DNA of 64,000 nt, taken from contig JAPLFF010000003.1 in assembly GCA_026390775.1 (NCBI GenBank), positions 743,858 to 807,857 on the forward strand, read 5' to 3'. Source of the stretch: Ignavibacteriales bacterium (GTDB lineage Bacteria > Bacteroidota > Ignavibacteria > Ignavibacteriales > Melioribacteraceae). Below, piece after piece: positions 1 to 10,042 of this stretch (position 1 is its first letter; each line of letters starts with the position of its first letter). The notes beneath the pieces were generated by a model. It saw only the letters and a list, made by a program, of their open reading frames with translations, did not search any database and was not told where the DNA came from. A program made the translations under genes and the position numbers.

Positions 1-1822
1 TATGGCTTGCATCCATCAATGAAACTTTACTCCAACTTGTTATTTCCGGAGGAGTAACATTTTTCCATGTCTTACCTCCATCTCTAGTAACATGAATTAA
101 ACCATCATCCGTACCGCACCAAATAGTATTTATATCAACATATGATGGAGCTACCGTATATATAACTCCCCGTCTTGGCATTTTTTTCATTTCGTCTTTA
201 GTATAAATACCAACACTAGCCGGTATATCCCAACTTTCTCTTGATAAATCCGGACTAATTATTTCCCAACTGTTTCCGCCGTCTAAAGTTTTAAATAAAA
301 CATTTCCGGCATAGTACAATGTTTTATTATCTATAGGATTGAATAAGATTGGCGCGGTTCTAATAAAACGAGACTTCCCGCTGCGAACTGCTTCAGGTGA
401 TATATTTTGTGTCTGTCCGGTTCGTTTATCATACTTGGAAATTTTCCCGCCATAAATAATATTTGAATCTTTCGGATCAGCAATAACGTAACCATATTCT
501 TCAGCACCCACCGGATGCCATTCTCTAAAAGTTATTTGTCCGTCATTGCCACGCGATGCAATTCCGATCGAACCGCTCTCCTGTTGTCCGCTATATACGT
601 TATAGGGGAATGCATTGTCTGCGCTAACATGAAAAAACTGAGCAGTTGGTTGATTATACCAGCTTGAAAAAGATTCACCGCCATTAACTGTGACGATAGC
701 ACCCTGATCACTTGCGATCAGCATGATATTACTGTTATCAGGATTAATCCAGATCCGGTGATAATCATCTCCGCCAGGTGCACCGCGGAATCCGCTCCAC
801 GTTTTTCCTCCATCAACACTTTTCCATACCACTACATTTGCAGAGTAGACAATGTCTGAATTAAAAGGATCAACTTTTATTTCAGCAAAATCATCACCTC
901 TTCCCCAAAGTCTTCCATCAGAGTTGATCATTGTCCAAGATTCGCCTGCATCGTCACTTCTGTAAATGCCGCCGTATTTTCTCGAATCAACTGTTGCATA
1001 CATTCTATTGGAATTAGAAGGTGCAATGCAAAAACCGATTCTTCCTAATCCTTGCTCTGTAGTTGGCAAACCCTTAGTTAATTTTTTCCAGGTCGAGCCA
1101 CCGTCTGTAGATTTAAATAGTCCGCTTTCCTGTCCGTTCCATTCGCCATTTTCCCACGGACCTTGTCTGCCTGCCCAAAGATCAGCATAAATTATATTAG
1201 AATTATTTGGATCAATACTAACTTGGATTGCACCTGTGTTTTCATCTTTGTATAAAACTCGTTCCCAAGTTTTTCCGCCATCGAGAGTTCTATAAACTCC
1301 GCGTTCGGTATTTGGTCCGTAAGGATGACCAAGAGCTGCAACAAAAACACGATTTTCATTTTTAGGATCTATTGCAAGTCCGCCAATCTGCTGAGCATCT
1401 TTTAATCCGGTATTGATCCAAGTTTTACCCGCATCGGTTGATTTATAAATTCCATCACCGATAGAAAGGTCCGGACGCTGCACACCTTCACCGCTTCCAA
1501 CATAAATTACATTTGGATTTGAAGGTGCAACTACTATATCACCAATTGAGCCTGTTGGTTGCTGATCAAAAATCGGGATCCAGGTTCTGCCGAAGTCATT
1601 TGTTTTCCAAACGCCGCCGTTATTTACACCGATATAAAAAACATTCGGTTGCTCACGTACACCAACTGCGCCAACAGTTCTTCCTCCACGGTGCGGACCA
1701 ATCATTCGCCACTGAAGACCGTTGAAATACTTTTGATCGATAGTTTGCCCGTTGATGATTTTGAAAAAGGAAAGGCTCAAGAGAAAACAAGTGAGATATT
1801 TAACCAATAGATCTTTTTTCAT
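1..1822 (-). CDS. BNR/VPS10-type beta-propeller repeat protein, 3' end missing
   Basis: About 607 codons are visible and the frame is still open at the left edge, so the C-terminus is outside the window. The ATG at 1822 is followed by a short basic and hydrophobic signal-like stretch (MKKDLLVKYLTCFLLSLSF). The rest is a chain of repeats of the BNR or Asp-box kind: 'STDGGSTW', 'TLDGGKTW', 'SVDGGKTW', 'TRDGGKTW', alternating with 'DPNNSNIIY'-type strands. This is the sortilin/VPS10 glycosyl-hydrolase-like family, exported proteins common in Bacteroidota and Ignavibacteria and often annotated as glycosyl hydrolases without proven activity. Related proteins often end in a T9SS sorting domain, but this cannot be seen here. 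Substrate is unknown. Confidence 0.85.
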   Translation of the reverse strand, partial: MKKDLLVKYLTCFLLSLSFFKIINGQTIDQKYFNGLQWRMIGPHRGGRTVGAVGVREQPNVFYIGVNNGGVWKTNDFGRTWIPIFDQQPTGSIGDIVVAPSNPNVIYVGSGEGVQRPDLSIGDGIYKSTDAGKTWINTGLKDAQQIGGLAIDPKNENRVFVAALGHPYGPNTERGVYRTLDGGKTWERVLYKDENTGAIQVSIDPNNSNIIYADLWAGRQGPWENGEWNGQESGLFKSTDGGSTWKKLTKGLPTTEQGLGRIGFCIAPSNSNRMYATVDSRKYGGIYRSDDAGESWTMINSDGRLWGRGDDFAEIKVDPFNSDIVYSANVVVWKSVDGGKTWSGFRGAPGGDDYHRIWINPDNSNIMLIASDQGAIVTVNGGESFSSWYNQPTAQFFHVSADNAFPYNVYSGQQESGSIGIASRGNDGQITFREWHPVGAEEYGYVIADPKDSNIIYGGKISKYDKRTGQTQNISPEAVRSGKSRFIRTAPILFNPIDNKTLYYAGNVLFKTLDGGNSWEIISPDLSRESWDIPASVGIYTKDEMKKMPRRGVIYTVAPSYVDINTIWCGTDDGLIHVTRDGGKTWKNVTPPEITSWSKVSLMDASH

Positions 1823-1835
1823 AACCTACTTTTTA

Positions 1836-1864
1836 AGAATATTGTTGATAAATTTAGTTAACAA
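1836..1864 (-). promoter_or_regulatory. Candidate sigma70-type promoter for the BNR repeat protein
   Basis: On the minus strand TTGTTA (1859-1864) and TATTCT (1836-1841) are separated by 17 bases and lie 13 bases upstream of the ATG at 1822. Spacing is ideal and box matches are partial. It is a sequence-only guess in an AT-rich region. Confidence 0.3.
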
Positions 1865-1872
1865 TTGCGCAT

Positions 1873-1912
1873 AAAAAAAATCGGGAGAGAAAAAAAATCT
1901 CCCGTCTTTTTT
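1873..1912 (-). terminator. Rho-independent terminator (possibly bidirectional)
   Basis: Inverted repeat CGGGAGA (1882-1888) and TCTCCCG (1898-1904) with a 9-base A-rich loop. On the minus strand it is followed by a run of eight T, placed directly after the stop of the T9SS cargo gene. A T-rich run also follows on the plus strand. Confidence 0.75.
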
Positions 1913-1934
1913 TTAAAACACTATTTTTTAATAA

Positions 1935-4900
1935 TTATTTGATCAATAACATTTTCCTTAACTGCATAAAATTACCGGCAGAGATCCGATAAATATAAAT
2001 TCCACTGGTTAAATTACTCGCACTAAAATTTACTTCGTAAAATCCCGCATATTGAAAATCATTCACAAGTTTTGTTATTTCTTCTCCCAGGATATTATAG
2101 ACAGTTATAACGACATTACTTACCTGGGGCAATCCATATCTAATTTTTGTAGTTGGATTAAAGGGATTCGGATAGTTTTGTTCAAGTCTATATGCATCTG
2201 GAATACCTAAATTTAGATTTTCAACGTAGGTTACAGCTGCACCTTGCCTGATCTCAACACTCTTTGGGCTACCAGTAATGCCCTCGGCAGTGATCGTTAT
2301 TGTTCCGGCTCTCGAAACACTGTTATTCTGATTATAACTTATATCAATGATTCCATTGTTAGTGCCGTTAGCTCCGCTAGTAATTTTTATCCAAAATATA
2401 TCTGATATAGCGATCCAATTCATTGTTCCGCCACCGGTATTAGATACATTTATCGAAGCAGTACCGGCAATCGGACCTATAGAAAGAAAATCCGGTGTAA
2501 CTGTTAAGATTGGTAGCATCATAAAATTAGCCACCAAATCTTGGCTGTTGGTGATTATAAATGTATAAGTAGATGAAGTTGAGACTTCAGTACCTCCGCT
2601 TGTCCAATTAACAAATGAATATCCTTTGCTTGGAGTTGCAGTCACACTGACCGAATTACCGTAATTAAAAGTACCGCTTCCACTCGTGGTTCCACCTTCA
2701 GCAGGGTTTGAGCTTGTTGTCACTGTGCACTGTATGATCGCAAAATTAGCAATCAACAATCTGTTAGAATTGATTATGAAAGTATAACTCGGGCTCGTTG
2801 AAACTACCGTTCCTCCTTCTGTCCAATTCACAAAAGTGTACCCAGTGTTTGGAGCTGCAGTAACTGTTACAGAATTTCCCGGATCGAAAGTTCCACTACC
2901 ATTGGTTGTTCCTCCATTGGGTGGATTTGAGATAAGAGCAACTGTATATACTGGAGTAATGTTTATAGTACGGGTTACTTCATTACTTTCTTGATACGGA
3001 TCAGACGCTTTAAAACTAACTGTTCTAGGTAGTGTACTTGGGCTACTGCTAATATTATGGTATGTAACACTTTTTAATGCAGTCTCATAATTTGATAATG
3101 ATAAACCTAAATTCAGGACTAATACTCCTTGAAAGGGATACCATGTTCCTACAATTTTATTTTGCTTTGTGAAACTAAGAACATCTTCGTTGTTTTTGTA
3201 ATTGTTAGAAATTTTAACAACTGCATATTGTAAGTTAGGAATTCCATTGTCAGTTATTGTTAGTCCATTTGTTATTATTGCAGGATTATCACCTTGTTTA
3301 TATTCTAATGGGTTTGATTCCACTCCTGCCAGGACAGGCGGTGTGTTCCCTAAGTTAACTTCTCTGCTAACAACATAACTGTCAGACGCGCCGTCATTTA
3401 CTTTGAAACTGATTGTCCTTATGTATAAGTTCGAAATGGCACCTTCTGTATATTGATAAGTAACGCTTCTTAGTGCTGCTTGATAATTAGTTATTGATGA
3501 TACACCAGTAAGTGTTATGGTTCCATTTGAAGCATCCCATGTTCCTATAATTCCGTTAGCATTAGTAAAACTCAAAACATCATTCCCATTTTGATAGTGA
3601 ACTGCTATTTTTACTTCAGCACTAGCCAAATTGATGTTATCAGGATCGCTTAATGATATAGTCTGCGTAATTGTAACTGCCGGGCTTCCGGTTGAAAAAA
3701 CCAGTTGGGTTTCTTCCAATGATGTTATTACTGGTGAATTGTTAACTACTACAACATTTATGTTTCTTGTTACAGTATTACTATTTAACGCCCCATCATT
3801 TACAACAAAGCTCACTGTGCGGACTGATGTATTAGGATTTTGAGAGGTGTTCTGATAAGTAATACTTCGTAAAGCTGTCTGATAATTCGCCTTTGTTGTT
3901 ACACCACTTAAACTCATTGTCCCGGTAGCTGCAGTCCATACACCCGTTATTCCATTCTGATTTGTAAAGGAGAGAATATCTTGACCGTTTGAATAGTTAC
4001 TAGTTATTTGAATTATAGCGCTACTAATTGTTGTATTGTCAAAGTCGCTCACGGTTATGGTATCAATAATTTGTTTTGCAGCCTCTCCTTCAGTGTAATT
4101 CAGATTTGGGGCCTCAATAGCGGCAAGCGAAGGAGCGTTGTTAACAGACGTAACAGAAATATTTCTTGTAACAGTATTGCTGTTTACAGTTCCATCATTG
4201 ACTGTAAAACTTATTGTTCTATGCGAAGTATTTGGAATAAATGATGTATTCTGATATGTAATACTCCTTACAGCAGTTTGATAATTTGCTACTGAAGTTG
4301 TTCCACTAATAGTTAATGTTCCAGTAGTTGCATCCCAACTCCCGGTAATGCCGTTTTGATTTGTGAAACCGAGTAGGTCTTCTCCGTTTTGATAATTGCT
4401 TATAATCTGAATAACTCCACTTACGAGGTTAGCTTCTACTGCTGCTACAGTTGTTGCACTTGTTATCGGAGTCGCATCATCTCCTTCAGTATAATTTAAT
4501 GTTCCGGCCTCCATTGCATCTAATAAGATTGCCGTCGGTTGAAATGCGTAATTAGTACCAGTAACAGTAACTGCGCTTACTGTTCCCGCTGATACAGTAA
4601 TATTCGTTTCTGTAAAAGAGGGTTGAACATTTGAAGTTGCACCTGTCACGGATAAATCAATGTCTGTCACAACAAAAAAATTTGTAGGAGTATCTGATAA
4701 CGCTTCTGAAAATCCGCTAATTTGAATTTCTGTGGCTGTCTGGTTAATTGTAAGTCCCGATACTTGAGAATTATCTCCACTTGTGGAATAATCATTATCT
4801 GTGGATTTGAAAACTTTGATATTAGTTAATTTGCCGACTGATGTTGATGATGTCTGCACATTAATTGCTGTGAAGTTTGGAGTTCCTTCAGAAGTAAGTG

Positions 4901-5606
4901 AAAATCCTATTGTTGCTTTATTAACATGCCCGCCAGATAAAGGGGAGGTAGCAATACCATTTGTGAGCTGAACTGTCGTTGTTGCAAATGGACCAACTGT
5001 TCCACCAATTGCTAAACTGTTAGTTGTAACGGCCGATCCATATCTTCCGATAGCAAATGTTCCTCCAGTTGTTGTAGCTCCCCACGCATACAAACGAATC
5101 GTAATTGTTGTACCGCTTAAAACATTTTGTAAGGCCGATATAACAGTCAAATTTATTTGTGATTGATCCACACCGTCTACGGTGCTAGTAAAGCTCACAT
5201 CGCTTCCAATATCTGTAAAGTTCGTGCCGTCTACACTGTATCGTCAAATATAGGAGTTGGGACCAGTGCCTGACCGCCTGAGCCTAACGTCTAATGTTGA
5301 AAGTGAAGCTTTATACCATGATTGTGCACTTATTGTAAATTGGAAAAACCTGTTGTTGGTAATGGCATCGGCTTTTGTCCCTGACGCCGGAAAATTAGTG
5401 GCAGAAAACCCTCGTGCCAGAGTAGACACATTTATTCCGGTGCCTCTAGAAAGAGTTGAAGTATTGAGGTTAGCATTGTTAGTGGTTGCGTTGTAAATCA
5501 CTTCACTACCCGTAGACGCAGGACTGCCAAATTGCCAGGCAGCTATCTGCCCCCAAAGCAAACTATTAAGCAGTAATAAAACTAAAATAGTAAATGTTCT
5601 TTTCAT
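1935..5606 (-). pseudogene. T9SS-secreted multidomain surface protein interrupted by an in-frame TGA
   Basis: Read through one stop, this is a single protein of about 1,223 residues. The first part (5606-5244) has a signal peptide (MKRTFTILVLLLLNSLLWGQ) and ends at a TGA at 5244-5246. The same frame continues without a break to 1935, so a tryptophan codon TGG probably became TGA. Downstream come a predicted beta-sandwich region, four cadherin-like repeats of about 110 residues sharing 'ITYQNTS' and 'VNDG' signatures, two InlB-type repeats (each with 'GYTFVNWT' or 'GYSFVNWT'), a BACON domain near 'GGGTMNWI', and a T9SS type A sorting domain with YPNPFNPTTKI and a final KMLLIK. TGA serves as a normal stop elsewhere in the window (for example 35774 and 14704). 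The gene may be dead, read through at low level, or affected by a sequencing error. A GTG at 5198 could allow internal restart, but that product would lack a signal peptide. Confidence 0.85.
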
Positions 5607-5664
5607 AACTACCCCCGTAAAAATCTAAATATTTTAGAATACACTTATCTTCATACTTATCTTT

Positions 5665-5947
5665 TCAAATGTTCAGAAAAATTATTTTATCAAAATCATT
5701 TTCTTTCTCGAAAGTAAAAGAGACATGTAATAAAAATTCAAATGCAGAAAACATGGATGGATCGTTGTATAAATTGCTGAATTTTCCTTGAACATTTCGA
5801 TGAGTATTTTGCACCATCGCTGAGATTTCGGAAACGCCAAGCAAAATGGAACTAATTCATCAATGATCAAGCGCCATGCTTTAGATTTAGGTAATGTCCA
5901 GAGTCTTTTATGCCCCATTTATCCCCCAAAACAAAAATCAATTTCAT
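5665..5947 (-). pseudogene. Possible decayed gene of unknown family
   Basis: The 555 bases between the T9SS gene and the helicase have no convincing intact gene. On the minus strand an ATG at 5947 opens a 26-codon protein-like stretch (MKLIFVLGDKWGIKDSG...). Another frame then carries about 60 codons with balanced composition (...LLGVSEISAMVQ..., ...YNDPSMFSAFEFLL...) ending at TGA 5665-5667. A third frame has a 78-codon open reading frame (5918-5682). Switching of protein-like content between frames suggests a small gene broken by frameshifts and stops. I do not recognise a family. The remaining 5948-6162 shows only AT-rich sequence. Confidence 0.22.
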
Positions 5948-6162
5948 GTATACTATTCGGAACTAAAATAATTTACATTTTGATTCTCTTCACCAATAAT
6001 CGGTTGACTACTCTCAAGTGTGTTTAAATTAATTATACTCTATCAAAAAATCAATCATTACATCCTTTTTAGCTTTATAAAACTTTGAGAGGTTTTAGAT
6101 TTTGTTCTTTCCATGTTCTTTTATATTTAAAAAATAATTTATGAGGAATAAACAACAAATCA

Positions 6163-7872
6163 CTACTTTCCTTTCGCTCTTTCAACGATTGGTCTTTTTC
6201 CTTTATCCTTAGAGTTGAGCTTACTCAAAATAATTTCGGATTCTTTTGGCGGTACGTTAAAGAATGAAAACGCATCCGATATTTGAATACCTGTAACTAA
6301 TTCAGGACTAACATTGGCTTTTTTCTTGAGCATCAGTAATAATTCTTTTGGATTAAGATCATCTTTCTTGCCTAATGCAAGAAACATTCTAGATTTACCT
6401 TTATCAGAGCTAAATTTTCCTTTTCTTTCAAAACGATTTTCTCTTGAATCACCTCTTTCATTTCCTTTTTTACGATCATCCCTACGTGAATATTCTTTTC
6501 TTCCCATCGGGCGATCATCTCTAGAATCGAGTGATCTTTTTCTTTCAAAGAGATCGTGGATCTTTGCATAATTTTCTTCTTCAAGTTCGTTCTGATATGT
6601 GTATTTTATCAAAGCTGCAACAACATCTTCCGGATTGTGATTCTTGATCATCTCTTTTGCTAGTGATACGTAGTTATGCGCCAATCCTACTTCCATCATT
6701 GATTTCAATTGCGCAGCGATTTTCTCTTTCTTAAAATTGATCACATCATGAATTTGAGGAATTCTTTCTTTGCGTATCTCGGTTTGTGTAAAGTTTTTTA
6801 TAAACATTAACTTACGATATTCTTCCGGAGTGATAAAAGTTACAGCTGTTCCCTCTTTGCCGGCACGTCCGGTTCTGCCTATTCTATGTAAATATGCCTC
6901 TGGATCTTGCGGCAATGCATAATTTATAACGTGTGTTAGTTCCTCAATATCGAGACCGCGCGCTGCAACATCGGTAGCAATCAGCACGTTTATTTTTTTA
7001 TTCCTGAATTTCGTTAATATCCTTTCACGAACATTTTGGGTAATATCACCATGCAAACCTTCCGTATCATAACCCCGGTCATTCAGTTTAGAAGTAACAT
7101 GATCAACATCATTTTTTGTGCGGCAGAAAACCAATCCGTAAAATTCAATTGTAGTATCAATAATTCTGCAGAGTGCATCTAATTTATCGGATTCTTTTAC
7201 TTCATAATAGATTTGATCCGTAAGCTCTGTTGTCTCACCGGAATGTTTTGTGCGGATAATCTCGCGTTTGCCCATATACTTCTTAGCAAGTGTTGCAATT
7301 CTTTCGGGCATCGTAGCCGAGAAAAGAAGTGTTCTTCTATTAGGATTTGTTCTTGAAAGGATATCTTCTATATCTTCGACAAAACCCATGTTGAGCATTT
7401 CATCAGCTTCATCAAGAACAGCGAATGCAATTTCCGAAAGGGACATACTTTTTTTATTGAGTAGATCAATCATTCTACCGGGAGTTCCTACTACAACATC
7501 CACACCTTTCTTCAATCTTCTAAGTTGAGTATCGTAAGATTGCCCGCCGTAGATCGGAGCCGCATGAATATTTTTATTCCCCCGAAGAGAATTAAATTCC
7601 TCGGCAACTTGGATAGCGAGTTCGCGTGTAGGTACGAGCACCAATGCCTGAAGATGACCAGCTCTTGGTACAAGCTGTTGTATAATAGGAAGTGCAAATG
7701 CGGCAGTTTTGCCCGTTCCTGTCTGAGCTTGTCCTATTAAATCAACTTTATTTTCTAATATAAGAGGGATAATTTTTTTCTGAATTTCGGTCGGTTCTTC
7801 AAATCCTTTTGAATGGATCGCATGAAGTGTTTCTTCCGTAAGTCCAAGATCTTTAAAGCCATTTTTAAGCAT
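6163..7872 (-). CDS. deaD: DEAD-box ATP-dependent RNA helicase (DeaD/CsdA type)
   Basis: 569 residues. ATP-dependent RNA unwinding in ribosome assembly or mRNA turnover, cytoplasmic. Motifs in order: Q motif near 'EPTEIQ', Walker A AQTGTGKT (49-56), PTREL (81-85), DEAD (154-157), SAT (185-187), ARGLD (304-308) and HRIGRTGR (329-336). After the two RecA domains comes a charged linker rich in Arg, Asp and Lys (about 440-490), then a DbpA/CsdA-type RNA-binding RRM at about 490-555. The linker plus RRM points to the DeaD/CsdA group rather than RhlE. It is alone, with 165 bases to the DUF116 gene upstream. The exact paralogue is inferred. Confidence 0.93.
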   Translation of the reverse strand: MLKNGFKDLGLTEETLHAIHSKGFEEPTEIQKKIIPLILENKVDLIGQAQTGTGKTAAFALPIIQQLVPRAGHLQALVLVPTRELAIQVAEEFNSLRGNKNIHAAPIYGGQSYDTQLRRLKKGVDVVVGTPGRMIDLLNKKSMSLSEIAFAVLDEADEMLNMGFVEDIEDILSRTNPNRRTLLFSATMPERIATLAKKYMGKREIIRTKHSGETTELTDQIYYEVKESDKLDALCRIIDTTIEFYGLVFCRTKNDVDHVTSKLNDRGYDTEGLHGDITQNVRERILTKFRNKKINVLIATDVAARGLDIEELTHVINYALPQDPEAYLHRIGRTGRAGKEGTAVTFITPEEYRKLMFIKNFTQTEIRKERIPQIHDVINFKKEKIAAQLKSMMEVGLAHNYVSLAKEMIKNHNPEDVVAALIKYTYQNELEEENYAKIHDLFERKRSLDSRDDRPMGRKEYSRRDDRKKGNERGDSRENRFERKGKFSSDKGKSRMFLALGKKDDLNPKELLLMLKKKANVSPELVTGIQISDAFSFFNVPPKESEIILSKLNSKDKGKRPIVERAKGK

Positions 7873-8037
7873 ATTTTGTTTATCCTAAACATTTATAATA
7901 ATCCTAACCTTAATATACGGTTATAAATTGAAAATGTTTTTTAGTTGTTCGTTTTTCGATGTATTCAGCAACTTTCTCCAATCTTTAGGGAATAGAAATC
8001 GGCTAAAATATCGTGTCTTAATTTAGGTAAGTTAAAA

Positions 8038-8862
8038 TTAGAGCGGATCAGAATTATTTAATAGCTTAGTAATTTTTTTGATATTGATAGTATTCTCATG
8101 AAACTGACCCATCCATCTCTGGCAGCGATTGGCATCTAACTGGAGACCGATTACAGGGACATGAGCTTTTTGGCACATTCTCATTCCATTAACTAGTTCC
8201 GGAATGCATGCTACACCTAATACTCCAACTTTTTTATTTTCAAGTTTAAGAGTTCTAAATAATTTTTTAAGATCGGATTGCATCCAGAGATAAGGTTTTA
8301 TTTTATTTTTTCTGAGGAGTTTACTCATTTCATTGATGGGACAGATTTTTGAACAAGCTTTGCAGACATAATCAAGATTATCGGGAGCCGATAAACATTC
8401 TTGCGAAAAATCCCTCATGCAATGCGGAAGGAATGCGTATTTTAATTCACACTCTAAAAACTTTTTTTGATTGAGTCTATTTGTCAATTCAATTTCCAAC
8501 ATGGACAAATGATATTGCTCAGTGGTTAATGTTTTAATTTTTTCAAATCTCTTAATAACCGAGAGTGTTCTTAAATGTTCTTTGACGGCTTCAGTATAAA
8601 CTGAGAGATTTTCGTTTAACTCATGAATAATCTGTGATAGAATCGTTTGATTATTATTTTTTAACAGACTTTTTAAAAAACGTTTTTGGCCACTAGCTTT
8701 TTGAATTATGGCGTGAAGTTCTTCTGTACTATTTATATTCTTTAGAAATCTACTAGCTAAATCAGATATTAATTCAAAATAAGAATCACTTGAGACCGAA
8801 TTTCCATAAAGTGAGTATGTCTTGCCAATAATCGGTTCAGTTATTGTTTGAGAGGAATGCAT
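8038..8862 (-). CDS. DUF116-domain protein, cysteine-rich
   Basis: 274 residues, cytoplasmic, no signal or membrane segment. The N-terminal 150 residues are predicted helical. The C-terminal part matches the DUF116 pattern: a Cys cluster (HCMRDFSQEC... then CKACSKICP at about 177-185), followed by a Rossmann-like stretch with 'GVLGVACIPEL' and 'VPVIGLQLD'. The cysteine spacing could hold a metal or Fe-S cluster, which is inference. DUF116 has no firmly assigned reaction. The gene lies just after the terminator of the nifJ operon and is probably transcribed separately. Confidence 0.75.
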   Translation of the reverse strand: MHSSQTITEPIIGKTYSLYGNSVSSDSYFELISDLASRFLKNINSTEELHAIIQKASGQKRFLKSLLKNNNQTILSQIIHELNENLSVYTEAVKEHLRTLSVIKRFEKIKTLTTEQYHLSMLEIELTNRLNQKKFLECELKYAFLPHCMRDFSQECLSAPDNLDYVCKACSKICPINEMSKLLRKNKIKPYLWMQSDLKKLFRTLKLENKKVGVLGVACIPELVNGMRMCQKAHVPVIGLQLDANRCQRWMGQFHENTINIKKITKLLNNSDPL

Positions 8863-8915
8863 TCGGTTTATAATCTGCGATTAATAATTATTACGAAATA
8901 TTTTGAAAAAGTTTA

Positions 8916-8956
8916 AATAAAAAAAGCCATTAGGCAGTTCAAATCTAATGGCTTCT
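8916..8956 (-). terminator. Rho-independent terminator of the nifJ operon
   Basis: Ten-base stem AAGCCATTAG (8924-8933) and CTAATGGCTT (8945-8954) with an 11-base loop, followed on the minus strand by a T-rich run, 17 bases after the dihydroorotate dehydrogenase-like stop. Confidence 0.85.
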
Positions 8957-8972
8957 ATAAATTAATCAAATA

Positions 8973-9971
8973 TTAATTAAGCGATTTATAGCTCTGTAAA
9001 GTTTTCATATAGTTTGCACGTTCAAACGCCGCAGGCTGAGCAATTTTCTTTTGACTCATACTTCCCTTCATCATATCAATCGAATTATATTCTTTTTCTT
9101 CCATCCATTTTTTCATTCCGTCTAAAATTTGTGTAATGCGTCCAACACCATTAAGTAAAAGTTCAGAAGCCATCATTGCGACATCGCCGCCTGCCATCAT
9201 AATTTTTAATACATCTATATGATTATGAATTCCGCTTGTAGCTCCCAAACTTGCTTTTATATTTCCGTGAAGAATTGCGATCCATCTTAACGGAAGTCGC
9301 ATTTCCCAATTTGTACTAAGTAAAAGATTTGGAACAACTTCAAGTTTATCAAGATCAAAATCGGGTTGATAAAATCTGTTAAAGAGTACAAGGCCGTCAG
9401 CACCCGCATGATCGAGTTTACGTGCCATGTTCGACATCGAAGTAAAAAAGGGACTTAATTTTATAGCAACCGGAATCTTCACGTTCTTTTTTACTTCTTT
9501 TAAAACATCAACGTACATATTCTCAACTTCAGGCCCGGTAATATTCTGATTTGCAGCAACATAATAAACATTTAATTCAAGAGCATCGGCGCCGGCTTGC
9601 TCAATATTCTTAGCATACTTAATCCATCCGCCGGTACTAACACCGTTCAAACTTCCAATGATCGGAATATCAACAGCTTTCTTTAAGTTGGCTATATGAT
9701 CTAAATACTGATAAGGTCCAAGAGGAAATTTTTCCTGCTCGGGGAAATAACTAAGTGCTTCAGCAAAACTATCAGTTCCAACGGAGAGATAATGATCAAG
9801 CTCACCGGATTCATGCGTGATCTGTTCTTCGAATAAAGAATAAACAACAACGGCAGCAGCTCCTGCATCTTCCATTGCTTTTACAGTATCAATACTTTGT
9901 GATAGCGGAGAAGCAGAAGGAACGATCGGGTTCTTTAATTTCAATCCCATGTATTTTGTTGTGAGATTCAT
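8973..9971 (-). CDS. Dihydroorotate dehydrogenase-like FMN protein
   Basis: 332 residues forming a TIM-barrel flavoprotein of the DHOD/PreA type: N-terminal '[11 protein letters not shown]', 'IPIIGSLNG', '[11 protein letters not shown]' and the phosphate-binding 'GDVAMMAS' region near 265. It lacks a membrane-anchoring N-terminus and is not next to pyrimidine genes, so true PyrD function is doubtful. The partner of this subfamily is commonly nifJ, which lies 71 bases upstream on the same strand with no terminator between. A strong ribosome site (GAGGAGTAAAA) precedes the ATG. The role is probably redox work tied to pyruvate:ferredoxin oxidoreductase, which is inference from context. Confidence 0.85.
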   Translation of the reverse strand: MNLTTKYMGLKLKNPIVPSASPLSQSIDTVKAMEDAGAAAVVVYSLFEEQITHESGELDHYLSVGTDSFAEALSYFPEQEKFPLGPYQYLDHIANLKKAVDIPIIGSLNGVSTGGWIKYAKNIEQAGADALELNVYYVAANQNITGPEVENMYVDVLKEVKKNVKIPVAIKLSPFFTSMSNMARKLDHAGADGLVLFNRFYQPDFDLDKLEVVPNLLLSTNWEMRLPLRWIAILHGNIKASLGATSGIHNHIDVLKIMMAGGDVAMMASELLLNGVGRITQILDGMKKWMEEKEYNSIDMMKGSMSQKKIAQPAAFERANYMKTLQSYKSLN

Positions 9972-10042
9972 TTTTACTCCTCAAATATTTTTTAGAATAT
10001 TCAGACACCTTCCCGATTATCATCAGGCTCGGAGTGACTTCG

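Noticed and set aside
5244-5246. TGA read as tryptophan by a changed genetic code
   Set aside because: TGA clearly ends other genes in the window (for example the phosphofructokinase and the PAS sensor), so reassignment is not supported.
6314-6571. Plus-strand open frame inside the DEAD-box helicase gene
   Set aside because: It lies opposite the Arg/Lys/Asp-rich linker of the helicase, has no ribosome site and no family likeness; it is an antisense shadow.
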